Source: JAFEBO01 sp044221315 (lineage in GTDB: Bacteria > Planctomycetota > Phycisphaerae > Phycisphaerales > UBA1924). Taken from it: a stretch of DNA of 64,000 bases. The DNA is taken from the NCBI GenBank assembly GCA_044221315.1, contig JBGAPK010000010.1:62001-126000 (forward strand), written 5' to 3'. A program made the position numbers and the translations under genes. Shown here piece by piece: positions 37,366 through 45,625 of the stretch. Below the pieces are notes generated by a model, which saw nothing but the letters and a program-made list of their open reading frames with translations, was not told the origin of the DNA and searched no databases. The stretch's first letter is position 1, and each line of letters begins with the position of its first letter.

Positions 37366-37467
37366 ATGCTCTCCGGCTGCCCGGCCGATTTGAATCACGA
37401 CAACTCGGTTGATGACCTCGATTTCGTGTCTTTCGCCGGCGCCTACGACGCCTTGCTCTGCCCCTGA
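37366..37467 (+). pseudogene. Orphan half dockerin module
   Basis: About 100 bp after the stop at 37268, the sequence reads in frame PGMLSGCPADLNHDNSVDDL, then DFVSFAGAYDALLCP and a stop at 37467. This is the second half of a GC-type dockerin with its typical PGMPxGC approach. In-frame stop TGA at 37348-37350 closes the frame upstream, and no signal peptide, Shine-Dalgarno or first loop is present. It is best explained as the remnant of a deleted tailed gene or of an unequal exchange between 3' modules. Confidence 0.75.
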
Positions 37468-37517
37468 TCGGGAATCTCGCTTCGCACAGCCCGGGCTCGG
37501 CCTCCGCCCGAAACCGG

Positions 37518-39899
37518 TCACTTCGTTGAATTCAGCCGCTCAACAAGGGCCGCGGCACGCTGTCGCACGCCGTACTCATCGCGGCGCCCGGCGAGCGACG
37601 CCTCGAAGACCGGGAGGGAATTCTCGACCTCCCCCAGCAGATTGACCGCCAGCGGCCGTTCGCCCCATCTCATCGCGATCTCCGCGGCCGACATCTTCGC
37701 GTGCAGAACGGCCGAACCGATCATCATGTCCCGCAGCTCCGCCGGAACGAACGAGTTTGCCGCGCGAACGGTCTCGTAGAGCAGTTGTTCGTCTTCATCG
37801 TTTGGCGTGCGACCGGCAGTCTCCTGGAGAAGCACCGCCAGCAGGCGAACGTACAGCCGGAGCGCCGTGCGGCTCTGGGGCCGCATCGCCAGCGTGGCGC
37901 GTGTGTCCGCGAGAGAGTCGCGGTGGAGCTTCAGCCTGACCGCGGGATCCTCGATCAGGTCGGCCATGCTCAGCTTCGCGTCCGCCCGTGCGTAGAGAGA
38001 CAGCGCGCGCCCGGGGTTCCTCGCCACCAGACGTTGAATCAGACCGAGCCGCTGTTTGATCACCGCCCGCTGGCGCTCCGGGCTTCCCGCGAAGCGCCGC
38101 ATCCGTTCATAGCTCCAGGAGAGGTTGTCGAGCGCTTCATCGCTCGCCTCCGGCCGGCCGGCGAGCTCCTCGTCGATCGCGAGCGCAGACTCGTAGTAAC
38201 GTCGCCCGGTTTCAATCTGCCCGCGATCGATATAGATGTCGCCGATCTTCACCAGATTGATCGATCGGTCCATCAGGAACCGCTCGTCCCGCCCGCGGTC
38301 CGCCATGTGCGTATCACGGATCGCGAGCGCCTCCAGCCGCGCGCGGAGCGCCGCCTCCGGATGCCCGGTCTCGTGCTCAACGTCGCTCTCCAGGATGAGA
38401 AGCCGCGCCGTCCCCATCGTGATCTCCGCGTCCTCGGGATGGCGGGCGTGCAGTTCCATTGCCCGCGGTCGCACCTGTTCGATCCAGGCTCGGCGCTCGT
38501 CCTGCGTTCCCTGCGAATCCGCGATCCGCCGCACGCCCTCGTTCAGGAGCACCGCCACGACATCGCGGGCCACCGCCGCGTCGGCCATCGCCCGCCGTCC
38601 GGTCCAGCTCACCCAGACCATCGCGCAGATCACCGCGAGCGTGCAGGCGAGCGTCGTCGCCGAAAACCCCTTCCGGCGGCACACGAACTTCCGCAGCGAG
38701 TACAGCGCACCGGCCTCCCGCGCCGAAACCGGCTCGCACCGCAGATACCGGCGCAGGTCGAGCGCCAGCTCCGACGCGGACTCGTACCGCTCCGCCCGAT
38801 CCGGCGCCGCCGCCTTCAGGACAATCGCCTCGAGATCACCGCCCCGCAATCCGCGCACGACATCTCCAAGACGCGGAGCCTCCCCGCCACTCTCCTCCAT
38901 CGCCATGTCCATGTACGTCTTGCCCTGCCGATCCGGCGGCTGCCCGCCAGCCAGCACTTCAAAGAGAATGATGCCCAGGGCAAAGACGTCCGCACGGACA
39001 TCCAGATCGTCGGTACGCCCCGAAAACTGCTCCGGACTCATGTAGGGGACTGTCCCCGCGATCGTCGACTTGTCCGCCGCGGCAGGCGCCGCTTCGATCG
39101 TCTTGTCGGCCAGGTGCGCGATTCCAAAGTCAACGATCTTCGGCTGAGCCTCCTCCGAGACCATGATGTTCGCAGGCTTGAGATCCAGGTGCACGATGCC
39201 GCGCCGGTGTGCATGCTGCACGGCATCGCACACCAGCGCCATCAGCTCCACGCGCCCCCGCACGTCGAGTCGGCGCGACAGTGCGAAGTCGGTGATCGGC
39301 CGCCCCCGCGCCATTTCCATTGCGATGAAAGGCCTCGCCTCGCCGCCGGAGGTATCAATCCCCGCCTCGTAGATCTGGGCGATCCCCGGATGCGAAAGCC
39401 GCGCCAGCGTCGTCGCCTCCGCCTCGAACCGGCGCAGCGCCCGCGCCGACGTGGCGCTCGTCCGCAAAACCTTGACCGCGACGGACCGGTGTGTCTTGGG
39501 CTGCTCGGCCTCGTAAACAGCGCCGGACTGTCCCTCCCCCACCCGCCGGATCACCCGGTACGCGCCGACCTGTGCCGGAATTTCTTCCGGCGCACGTTCC
39601 ATGCTCAGGAGCCCCTGCGATGACGGCAAACCCCACAATCGCTGCGCCTCATCCACCTCGGGCAATGCCCCCTCGTCGGCGAAGAGCGACTCCACCTCCG
39701 CCCGCAGGTCCTCATCCCCCTCACTCAAGCGCGCGATCACTTCCGCCCGCTCCGATTGCTCCACCCGCGCCGCCGAGGCAAAGACCGCCTTGATGCGCTG
39801 CCAGCGCTCACGCATCCCGCCCGTGTCGATAGCACCGGCCGGAAAGCCGGTGCCACGGTCCGGGTCCAAGGAAGGGGTTTTGTCCGCGTTGCCCATCAT
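37518..39899 (-). CDS. Transmembrane Ser/Thr protein kinase
   Basis: 793 residues. A short N-terminal region (1-110) precedes a Hanks-type kinase domain (about 113-390): glycine loop GEGQSGAVYE (121-130), ATP-lysine in VAVKVL (Lys143), catalytic loop HLDLKPAN (237-244, Asp239), DFG (257-259) and GTVPYMSPE (282-290). The usual HRD Arg is Leu, so activation-loop control may differ. A single transmembrane segment (about 411-431) is followed by a roughly 360-residue helical, TPR-like C-terminus, predicted outside the cytoplasm. It has no dockerin tail. The ECF sigma gene lies 42 bp upstream on the same strand, a frequent planctomycete pairing, so coexpression is likely. The start could be either of two adjacent ATGs. 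Confidence 0.92.
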   Translation of the reverse strand: MMGNADKTPSLDPDRGTGFPAGAIDTGGMRERWQRIKAVFASAARVEQSERAEVIARLSEGDEDLRAEVESLFADEGALPEVDEAQRLWGLPSSQGLLSMERAPEEIPAQVGAYRVIRRVGEGQSGAVYEAEQPKTHRSVAVKVLRTSATSARALRRFEAEATTLARLSHPGIAQIYEAGIDTSGGEARPFIAMEMARGRPITDFALSRRLDVRGRVELMALVCDAVQHAHRRGIVHLDLKPANIMVSEEAQPKIVDFGIAHLADKTIEAAPAAADKSTIAGTVPYMSPEQFSGRTDDLDVRADVFALGIILFEVLAGGQPPDRQGKTYMDMAMEESGGEAPRLGDVVRGLRGGDLEAIVLKAAAPDRAERYESASELALDLRRYLRCEPVSAREAGALYSLRKFVCRRKGFSATTLACTLAVICAMVWVSWTGRRAMADAAVARDVVAVLLNEGVRRIADSQGTQDERRAWIEQVRPRAMELHARHPEDAEITMGTARLLILESDVEHETGHPEAALRARLEALAIRDTHMADRGRDERFLMDRSINLVKIGDIYIDRGQIETGRRYYESALAIDEELAGRPEASDEALDNLSWSYERMRRFAGSPERQRAVIKQRLGLIQRLVARNPGRALSLYARADAKLSMADLIEDPAVRLKLHRDSLADTRATLAMRPQSRTALRLYVRLLAVLLQETAGRTPNDEDEQLLYETVRAANSFVPAELRDMMIGSAVLHAKMSAAEIAMRWGERPLAVNLLGEVENSLPVFEASLAGRRDEYGVRQRAAALVERLNSTK

Positions 39900-39941
39900 G
39901 CCGTCTTCGTGCGCAATCCTCTATAGCACCATGCGCCATTT

Positions 39942-40514
39942 TCAGCGCGCGGCCTTGTTTTTCAACGCGTGGGCCAGCCACGCCCTCGCGATCCGCCACT
40001 CTTCTTCCGCCGTCGAGCGGCTGATCTGAAGTGCCGCCGCCGCCTCTTCCACGCTCAGCCCCGCAAAGAACCGCAGATTGACCAACTCCGCCCCCCGCGG
40101 GTCGATCGTCTCGAACCGCTCCAGGGCATCGTGCAGGTCGAGAATGTCCACCAGCGGCACGGGATCGGGCGCCGGAACATCCGGCGACGGCGCCCCATTC
40201 AGCGAAAGTGGCCGGACGCCGTTCCCCCGCTTCTCCGTGTTCCGTCGGCGCGCGTGATCCACAAGCACCTGGCGCATGACCTTCGCTGCGACTCCAAGTG
40301 TTCCGGCCGGTCCCTGCCCGGCCTTGGGCTCGGCTTCCTTCACCAGGCGCACAAACGCCTCGTGAACCAACGCCGTGGCCTGAAGCGTGTGACCGGCCTG
40401 CTCCCGGTTTATCAGGCCCGCCGCCATTCGTCTCAGATCGCCATAGAGACGAGCGATGTCCTCGGAGGTCATGCCACCGGAATCTGCACTGGTCCGGCCG
40501 GATTGGGAGACCAT
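39942..40514 (-). CDS. ECF-type RNA polymerase sigma factor
   Basis: 190 residues from the ATG at 40514. An ATG at 40472 (MTSEDIARLYGDLRRM) is an alternative, and neither has a strong Shine-Dalgarno. The sequence matches the planctomycete ECF family: a sigma-2 helix with TLQATALVHEAFVRLV, then VMRQVLVDHARRRNTEKRG, and a sigma-4 helix-turn-helix LSVEEAAAALQISRSTAEEEW followed by RIARAWLAHAL. Such factors direct RNA polymerase to specific promoters, often downstream of a cognate kinase. Directly followed by the transmembrane kinase gene. Whether it drives the surrounding tailed genes is unknown. Confidence 0.92.
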   Translation of the reverse strand: MVSQSGRTSADSGGMTSEDIARLYGDLRRMAAGLINREQAGHTLQATALVHEAFVRLVKEAEPKAGQGPAGTLGVAAKVMRQVLVDHARRRNTEKRGNGVRPLSLNGAPSPDVPAPDPVPLVDILDLHDALERFETIDPRGAELVNLRFFAGLSVEEAAAALQISRSTAEEEWRIARAWLAHALKNKAAR

Positions 40515-40908
40515 ACCAGACACTTTTCTAACTCTAACACCCGGAACACTGACATCCGCACAACTTTGTTCAAAACGAAAATCCCATTCTTGCTGTTTTT
40601 CACCAAGGGCCCCCACCCCTCCCCGCGCATTAGGGGGTAGGGCGGTGGTTCCGTTCGGGTGGCAATAGTCGTGGGGCTCGCTCGAAGGGTTAATGCAACG
40701 GCAAGGCCGTCGGACCCTCGCGTCCCACCGCCAGACCGTTTTTGCCCACCGCGAATTACCCAACTCCACAGCGGCTTGAGATCGATTTCTCAAACCGACC
40801 CACGCCGCCAGATGTGTGTGCGCCCCCCGCACTTGCGGTGTTATCGGGCGATGAAAACCGGCGTGCGGCGACCTGTCCTAGCCGTAGTATCTGAGCCCGG
40901 AGCACACC
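40515..40908. other. Divergent intergenic region (394 bp)
   Basis: No gene is supported. An A/T-rich patch (about 40560-40602) likely holds the minus-strand promoter of the sigma gene. An imperfect inverted repeat (C-run at about 40610-40624, G-run at about 40633-40648) follows. TAGTAT at about 40883 may be the -10 of the plus-strand NPCBM gene. I could not fix -35 elements. Confidence 0.45.
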
Positions 40909-41688
40909 ATGCGAGCGACCGCGTTCCTGGTAACGGCAACGATCGGCGTTTGCAACACGATCCCGTGTCGGGCCGCCGATGTTGTGTACCTGAGCGACTA
41001 CCTCGGCGTCCCGAGCGGAACCGCGGCGACCGCCGAGAATCCACCGTTCACGACGATTCCTTTCATCGCTCTTCCCCACGGCTTCGGCGCCGATTGCCCC
41101 GGAAACTGGACAAACATCAAGATCCACTTTCGGGACTCTGGAACGTTCGAAAAGGGTATCGGTCAGCATCCGGGCGAGTGGGACGCCAGGCGCATCGACT
41201 TCCATCTCGGCCCGATCGGGGCCGCGGCCGGCCGCCCGCTGCTTTCCTTCCGCGCCCGCGTCGGCGTGGAGGATCAGACCTCGACAAACAACAACGGCGG
41301 GGTTTTCGAGGTGCTGGTGGATAACGTCCTGAAATCCAGCACGCCGGTGAACGGGCGTCTCGCACCGAGCGTGCCGATCGCGGTCGATCTCGCGGGCGCG
41401 GGCACACTCTCTCTCGTAACGACCCGCACCGGCGATTTCAATTCCAACCACATGTGCTGGGCCGATGCCTCGATCTCGCTCGGCACTCCGTGCCTTGGCG
41501 ATCTCAATCGCGACGGCCTGGTGGACGATGCCGACTTTGTCTTCTTCATCGCGGCGTACGACATCCTCGAATGTGCCGACCCGTCGATGCCCGCCGACTG
41601 CCCATCTGATTTCAATCACGACGCCCTCGTTGACGACGCCGACTTCAGCCTCTTCGTCCTCGCATACGACGCCCTGCTCTGCCCCTAG
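40909..41688 (+). CDS. Secreted NPCBM-domain protein with dockerin-like tail
   Basis: 259 residues, with GGAG seven nt upstream of the ATG. A signal peptide covers 1-22. Residues 25-190 match the NPCBM (novel putative carbohydrate-binding) family: VVYLSDYL at the start, FEKGIGQHPGEWDARRIDFHL, SFRARVGVEDQT, GGVFEVLVDN and a closing DLAGAGTLSLVTTRTGDFN with CWADASI. NPCBM modules usually accompany glycoside hydrolases and bind glycans. Here it stands alone with the dockerin-like tail (four Cys, ends CP), as if the binding module were supplied to others in trans. Confidence 0.87.
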   Translation: MRATAFLVTATIGVCNTIPCRAADVVYLSDYLGVPSGTAATAENPPFTTIPFIALPHGFGADCPGNWTNIKIHFRDSGTFEKGIGQHPGEWDARRIDFHLGPIGAAAGRPLLSFRARVGVEDQTSTNNNGGVFEVLVDNVLKSSTPVNGRLAPSVPIAVDLAGAGTLSLVTTRTGDFNSNHMCWADASISLGTPCLGDLNRDGLVDDADFVFFIAAYDILECADPSMPADCPSDFNHDALVDDADFSLFVLAYDALLCP

Positions 41689-41731
41689 CCCGACGCACCA
41701 ATCGTCCGAGAATGCGAGGCCTGCGATTTGG

Positions 41732-41760
41732 TTGACCTCGCCGAACAGATTTGTCACACT
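41732..41760 (+). promoter_or_regulatory. Promoter-like -35/-10 pair
   Basis: TTGACC and CACACT are separated by 17 bp, 16 bp before the ATG at 41777; the leader would be very short. Confidence 0.4.
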
Positions 41761-41776
41761 GATTCGGGAGGTTTCC

Positions 41777-42925
41777 ATGCGACGAATACGCATGTTGTTC
41801 GCACACGCCGCCCTTGCGTCGGGCGCCCTCGCCGCGTTCCAGCCCGGCGATCTCGTGCTCGTCACGGGTGCCTCGGGCGTCGGCCCCGGCATTCAGCCCG
41901 CTGTTCTGCTGATCAAGACCGCGCCGTGGTCCGCGATACCCGTGCTCACCGGAAACAGCATCGACGGCATCGGAGCGTACGACGCGTTCAGAGACCGCAT
42001 TGTCATCGTTCGCGCCAACAAGTTCGTTTCGCTCGTTGACTCTACCGGCGCCAAGACCGAACTCCCCTACCCGGGCGATCAGGACGCGACCCTCGTTGCC
42101 CCGACCGGTGACGGGCGCATCTACTTTTTGCGCATCGGAAAGATCTCGTTCTTTGATGCCGCCGGAACCGTCCACGACCTGCTCGCCGTATCCGGGTCTT
42201 CGCCATACGCCCCCACCCGCACGTTCAAATGCATGTGGTTCGACGCCCGCACCAACAGCCTGGTCTTCGGCGGCTCACTCGGCGCCAACCCGCTGCTCGC
42301 CAAGCTTCCGCTGGTGGCCAACGGTTCGCGCATCGCGTCTGCCGCGGAAGAGGCACCACTTTCGCTTCCGGGAATCTCGGGAGGCGTTGTCGTCGGAATC
42401 TCCACCGGCCCCTCGAATCTGGCCTTCGTCAAGATCGACGACAATTCAAACAATCCTGCCGCACGCATGGTCGTGCTCGACACCGCCGCCATGCAGGTCT
42501 CGCTCTTCGCCTCCAGCAACTACTTCGGCGTGGGCGCCGAGGTCGCCGGCTGCTACCACGCCGGTCTCAACGTCGCCGTCTCGCTCGACACGCTCGGCGA
42601 CAACCTCCGCACCTTCGTCTCCAATTCCTCCGGCGCCGGCGCGATCGTCCTCAGCGGCACCGTCTCCTCCGCCGGAGGCAGCAGCGAGCTGGCCACCATG
42701 TTTCCCATCACCGCGAAGGCGAATCCCTGCCCCGCCGACCTAAACCACGACGGGATCGTGGAAGACGCCGATTTCTCGCTCTTTGTTTTCGCGTACAACA
42801 TCCTTGATTGCACCGATCCGGCCATGCCCGCCGGGTGCCAGGCAGACCTAAACCACGACGGTCTCGTTGACGATTCGGATTTCAGCCTCTTTGTCGTGGC
42901 GTACGACGCCCTTCTGTGCCCTTAG
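41777..42925 (+). CDS. Secreted beta-propeller-like protein with dockerin-like tail
   Basis: 382 residues from the ATG at 41777, which has GGGAGG immediately upstream. Earlier in-frame starts lie inside the NPCBM gene. A signal peptide covers about 1-20 (RRIRMLFAHAALASGALA). Residues 22-310 contain weak propeller-type strand repeats (IGAYDAFRDRIVIVRA, GDGRIYFLRIGKISFFD, NLAFVKIDD). No known active-site motif is visible. The four-Cys tail ends CP, with Glu in the first loop (IVEDADF). Function unknown. Confidence 0.8.
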   Translation: MRRIRMLFAHAALASGALAAFQPGDLVLVTGASGVGPGIQPAVLLIKTAPWSAIPVLTGNSIDGIGAYDAFRDRIVIVRANKFVSLVDSTGAKTELPYPGDQDATLVAPTGDGRIYFLRIGKISFFDAAGTVHDLLAVSGSSPYAPTRTFKCMWFDARTNSLVFGGSLGANPLLAKLPLVANGSRIASAAEEAPLSLPGISGGVVVGISTGPSNLAFVKIDDNSNNPAARMVVLDTAAMQVSLFASSNYFGVGAEVAGCYHAGLNVAVSLDTLGDNLRTFVSNSSGAGAIVLSGTVSSAGGSSELATMFPITAKANPCPADLNHDGIVEDADFSLFVFAYNILDCTDPAMPAGCQADLNHDGLVDDSDFSLFVVAYDALLCP

Positions 42926-43177
42926 GGCGCGGCATCTCCTCAGGAGAATCACCGGCGGTGGACCGGGCGTGGGCCGAGGCCGGATGGTTCGCTCCGTCCA
43001 CCTACCCCGTGCGGTGGCACACAGGGTTAATTCCTGCTCATTTACACCCTTGGTCCGAAAATCACTCTCCTCTTCGTCGCCAATTTCGTACATCCCTCTA
43101 CCACCCTTCCTGTTCAACCTTTAGAATTCGCTCTGATTCACTCCTGCGGGTATTCCCCGGGGCGGAGGAGGCCCCCC

Positions 43178-45373
43178 ATGGCAGTCCATCGCTGGCTTGT
43201 CTGTTTTCTCATGTTGGTAGCCGCATACCCGGCCCTCGCCGGCCCGCGCCTGCCCAAGGTGCTCTACATCCATTCCGACACCCTGCTTCCGCTCAACGTG
43301 TCCGACGTGACGTCGAAACTGATGAGCTCCGGACGCTTTGCCGCCGTGGACGAGTTTAACGCAGCGCTCGCCACTCCCACACTCGCCCAGCTCGCCGATT
43401 ACGACGCGGCCCTCGTCGCCGCCAACCTGCCGTGGCTTGATCGCGCCGCTCTGGGAAATGTGCTGGCGGACTTTGTTGACACCGGGCACGGCGTGGTGCT
43501 CGCTCCCTTTACCAACACCGGAACGACGGCAACGTCGCTCGGAGGCCGCTGGACCAACGCGTACAACAGCATCCTTCCATCACCCAATATCGTCGGCCCG
43601 GCAACGCTCGGCACTCTGTCCCTTCCGTACTACCTCCCGAGCACCGGCGTGCAGACATTCAGCGGCGGCACGTTCTCCTACCGCCCGAGCAGCACGGCGC
43701 TCCAGGCCGGCGCAGCGCTCGCCGTTTCGTGGTCCGACGACAAGCCGCTCTCGGTGATCGGTCCCCTCCAGAACCGCGCCGATATTGGCTTTTATCCCCC
43801 TTCGAGCGACGCCAACCCGGGCTACTGGAACAAGGCGACCGACGGCATCAAGCTGATGGTCAATGCCCTGCTCTACACCATCCGGCCAAAGGTGCTCATC
43901 TGCGCCGCCGCCTCGCTCATGAACAGCATCACCGATCCACGCTTCACCGAACCGAAGGCCAACCTTGTCGGCACCGGGTACTTCGGGGCGATCGATCTCT
44001 TCGACGCAAACCTCGCCACCCCCACCCTCGCCCAACTCAAGAATTACGACATCGTCTTCACCTGGTCCAATGTTCCGTACTTTGACCCGGTCGCGATGGG
44101 AAATGTGCTAGCAGACTACACCGACTGGGGCGGCGGCGTCGTCGTTGCCATGTTTGCCAGCGCCGGATCCGGCAGCGCCCCCCTCGCCGGGCGGTTTGTT
44201 TCCGGCGGCTACCAGCTGATCAACCCCGCCGGGTTGACCAGCAACTCCCCTGCAACTCTGGGTGCGGTTTCCTATCCGTCACACCCCACCATGAATCTCG
44301 TCGCCTCCTTCAACGGAGGTTCCAGCAGTTTCCGCCCGACAACCACCTCGCTGCCGTCCAACGCGATCCAGATCGCTCAGTGGTCCGATGGAAAGCCCCT
44401 CATTGTCGCCTCGGCAACGATGCACAACCGTGCCGACCTCGGCATGTACCCGCCCTCGTCGAATGTCGTTCCGACCTTCTGGTCCATCTCCACCGACGGC
44501 ACGCGGATCATGGCCAATACGCTGCTCTACACAGCACGGCCGTACATCGGCATCCTTCATTCCGAAACCAACATCCTGACCTACGTCACCCAGAATCGCC
44601 TGCTCCTTCAGAAGCGGTTCAGCGCCGTTGACCTGTTCACCGCCCTCCAGACCGCGACGCCGACCGCGGCACAACTCCGCCCGTACTCCGCCCTTCTGCT
44701 CTGGGGAGACAACAATTTCCTCGACGCCGCGGCCCTCGGAAACACGCTTGCCGATTACATTGACTCCGGCGGCGGCCTTGTCGAGGGCATCTATTCCAAC
44801 GTGAGCAACCCCGCGGCTTCCAACAGCCGGCCCAAGGGGCGGTGGATCACCCAGGGATACGACATCACGCCCGAATCGTCACTCGCACCCGTGCTCTCGG
44901 GAACCAACGCCACCCTCGGGACGGTCCTTGAACCCGCGAGCCCGATCGCGACGTTTGTTCGCAAGTTCGACGGCGGCACCGGCAGCATCCGCCAGAGCAC
45001 CAACCCGAACCTCCGCGGCCGCCGCGTGATGGAATGGTCCGACGGCAAAATGCTCGCCAGTATTCACAATTTCCGCCGCCGGGTGGATGTCGGGTTTTTC
45101 CCGCCATCTTCAACGGAATACACGCCGGGATGGGTCGTCCGAACGGACGGAACCGTGCTGCTCGCCAACGCCCTCGACTATGTCTCGGCCTTCAAGCCGT
45201 GCCCCGGCGACTTCAACGGAGACCGCGTTATCGACGACACCGATTTCGTGCTCTTCGCCGGCTACTACGACAATTTCAACGATCCCCGCGGCGACCTGAA
45301 CGGCGACGGCGTCACCGACGATCCGGACTTTGTCACCTTTTCAATCGGTTACGACCGACTGAACTGCCCCTAA
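43178..45373 (+). CDS. Secreted triplicated ThuA-like repeat protein with two-Cys tail (third paralogue)
   Basis: 731 residues, with GGAGGAG eight nt upstream of the ATG. A signal peptide covers about 1-21. Three repeats of about 200 residues begin PKVLYIHSD, PKVLICAAA and YIGILHSETN, each with YDAALVAAN-like, VLADFVDTGHGVV-like and DGIKLMVNALLYT-like blocks. Paralogue of the minus-strand pair at 7.1-11.8 kb. The tail (CPGDFNGDRVIDDTDF, then GDLNGDGVTDDPDF, ending LNCP) shares the loss of the central Cys pair. The shared fold is inferred; no catalytic residues are evident. Confidence 0.85.
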   Translation: MAVHRWLVCFLMLVAAYPALAGPRLPKVLYIHSDTLLPLNVSDVTSKLMSSGRFAAVDEFNAALATPTLAQLADYDAALVAANLPWLDRAALGNVLADFVDTGHGVVLAPFTNTGTTATSLGGRWTNAYNSILPSPNIVGPATLGTLSLPYYLPSTGVQTFSGGTFSYRPSSTALQAGAALAVSWSDDKPLSVIGPLQNRADIGFYPPSSDANPGYWNKATDGIKLMVNALLYTIRPKVLICAAASLMNSITDPRFTEPKANLVGTGYFGAIDLFDANLATPTLAQLKNYDIVFTWSNVPYFDPVAMGNVLADYTDWGGGVVVAMFASAGSGSAPLAGRFVSGGYQLINPAGLTSNSPATLGAVSYPSHPTMNLVASFNGGSSSFRPTTTSLPSNAIQIAQWSDGKPLIVASATMHNRADLGMYPPSSNVVPTFWSISTDGTRIMANTLLYTARPYIGILHSETNILTYVTQNRLLLQKRFSAVDLFTALQTATPTAAQLRPYSALLLWGDNNFLDAAALGNTLADYIDSGGGLVEGIYSNVSNPAASNSRPKGRWITQGYDITPESSLAPVLSGTNATLGTVLEPASPIATFVRKFDGGTGSIRQSTNPNLRGRRVMEWSDGKMLASIHNFRRRVDVGFFPPSSTEYTPGWVVRTDGTVLLANALDYVSAFKPCPGDFNGDRVIDDTDFVLFAGYYDNFNDPRGDLNGDGVTDDPDFVTFSIGYDRLNCP

Positions 45374-45625
45374 CCCTGAACTGCCCCGATTGCCGTTCGC
45401 ACCCTCTGCTTGCTCTTTGCCTCAGGAAAATTGCTTGGTGATTCCCGACCCCCTTGGGGAGCAGCCCTGTTACTGGACGTGGCCAGTCTGGGGCACCGGT
45501 TCTCTATTTCCCCTTGAGGACTGCCACTTTTGTCTTGAGACAAAGACCCCTCCCAGTTACTCTTAACGAATCGTCGAGCACGCTCTTCGCGGGCGGTCTC
45601 TTCTCAACACTCAGAGAGGGATGGA
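45374..45625. other. Intergenic region with short palindrome
   Basis: 252 bp without a gene. TTTGTCT-TG-AGACAAA at 45529-45544 is a perfect 7-bp inverted repeat about 80 bp upstream of the metalloprotease start. It is long enough for a dimeric operator, but nothing else supports that. Confidence 0.4.

Noticed and set aside
37409..37645. Small plus-strand open frame over the orphan module
   Set aside because: It is in a different frame from the CPADLN-type reading and runs into the kinase gene's 3' end.
37701..39623. Long plus-strand open frame opposite the kinase
   Set aside because: The kinase frame has all catalytic motifs. The opposite frame is Arg/His/Pro-rich without domain features.
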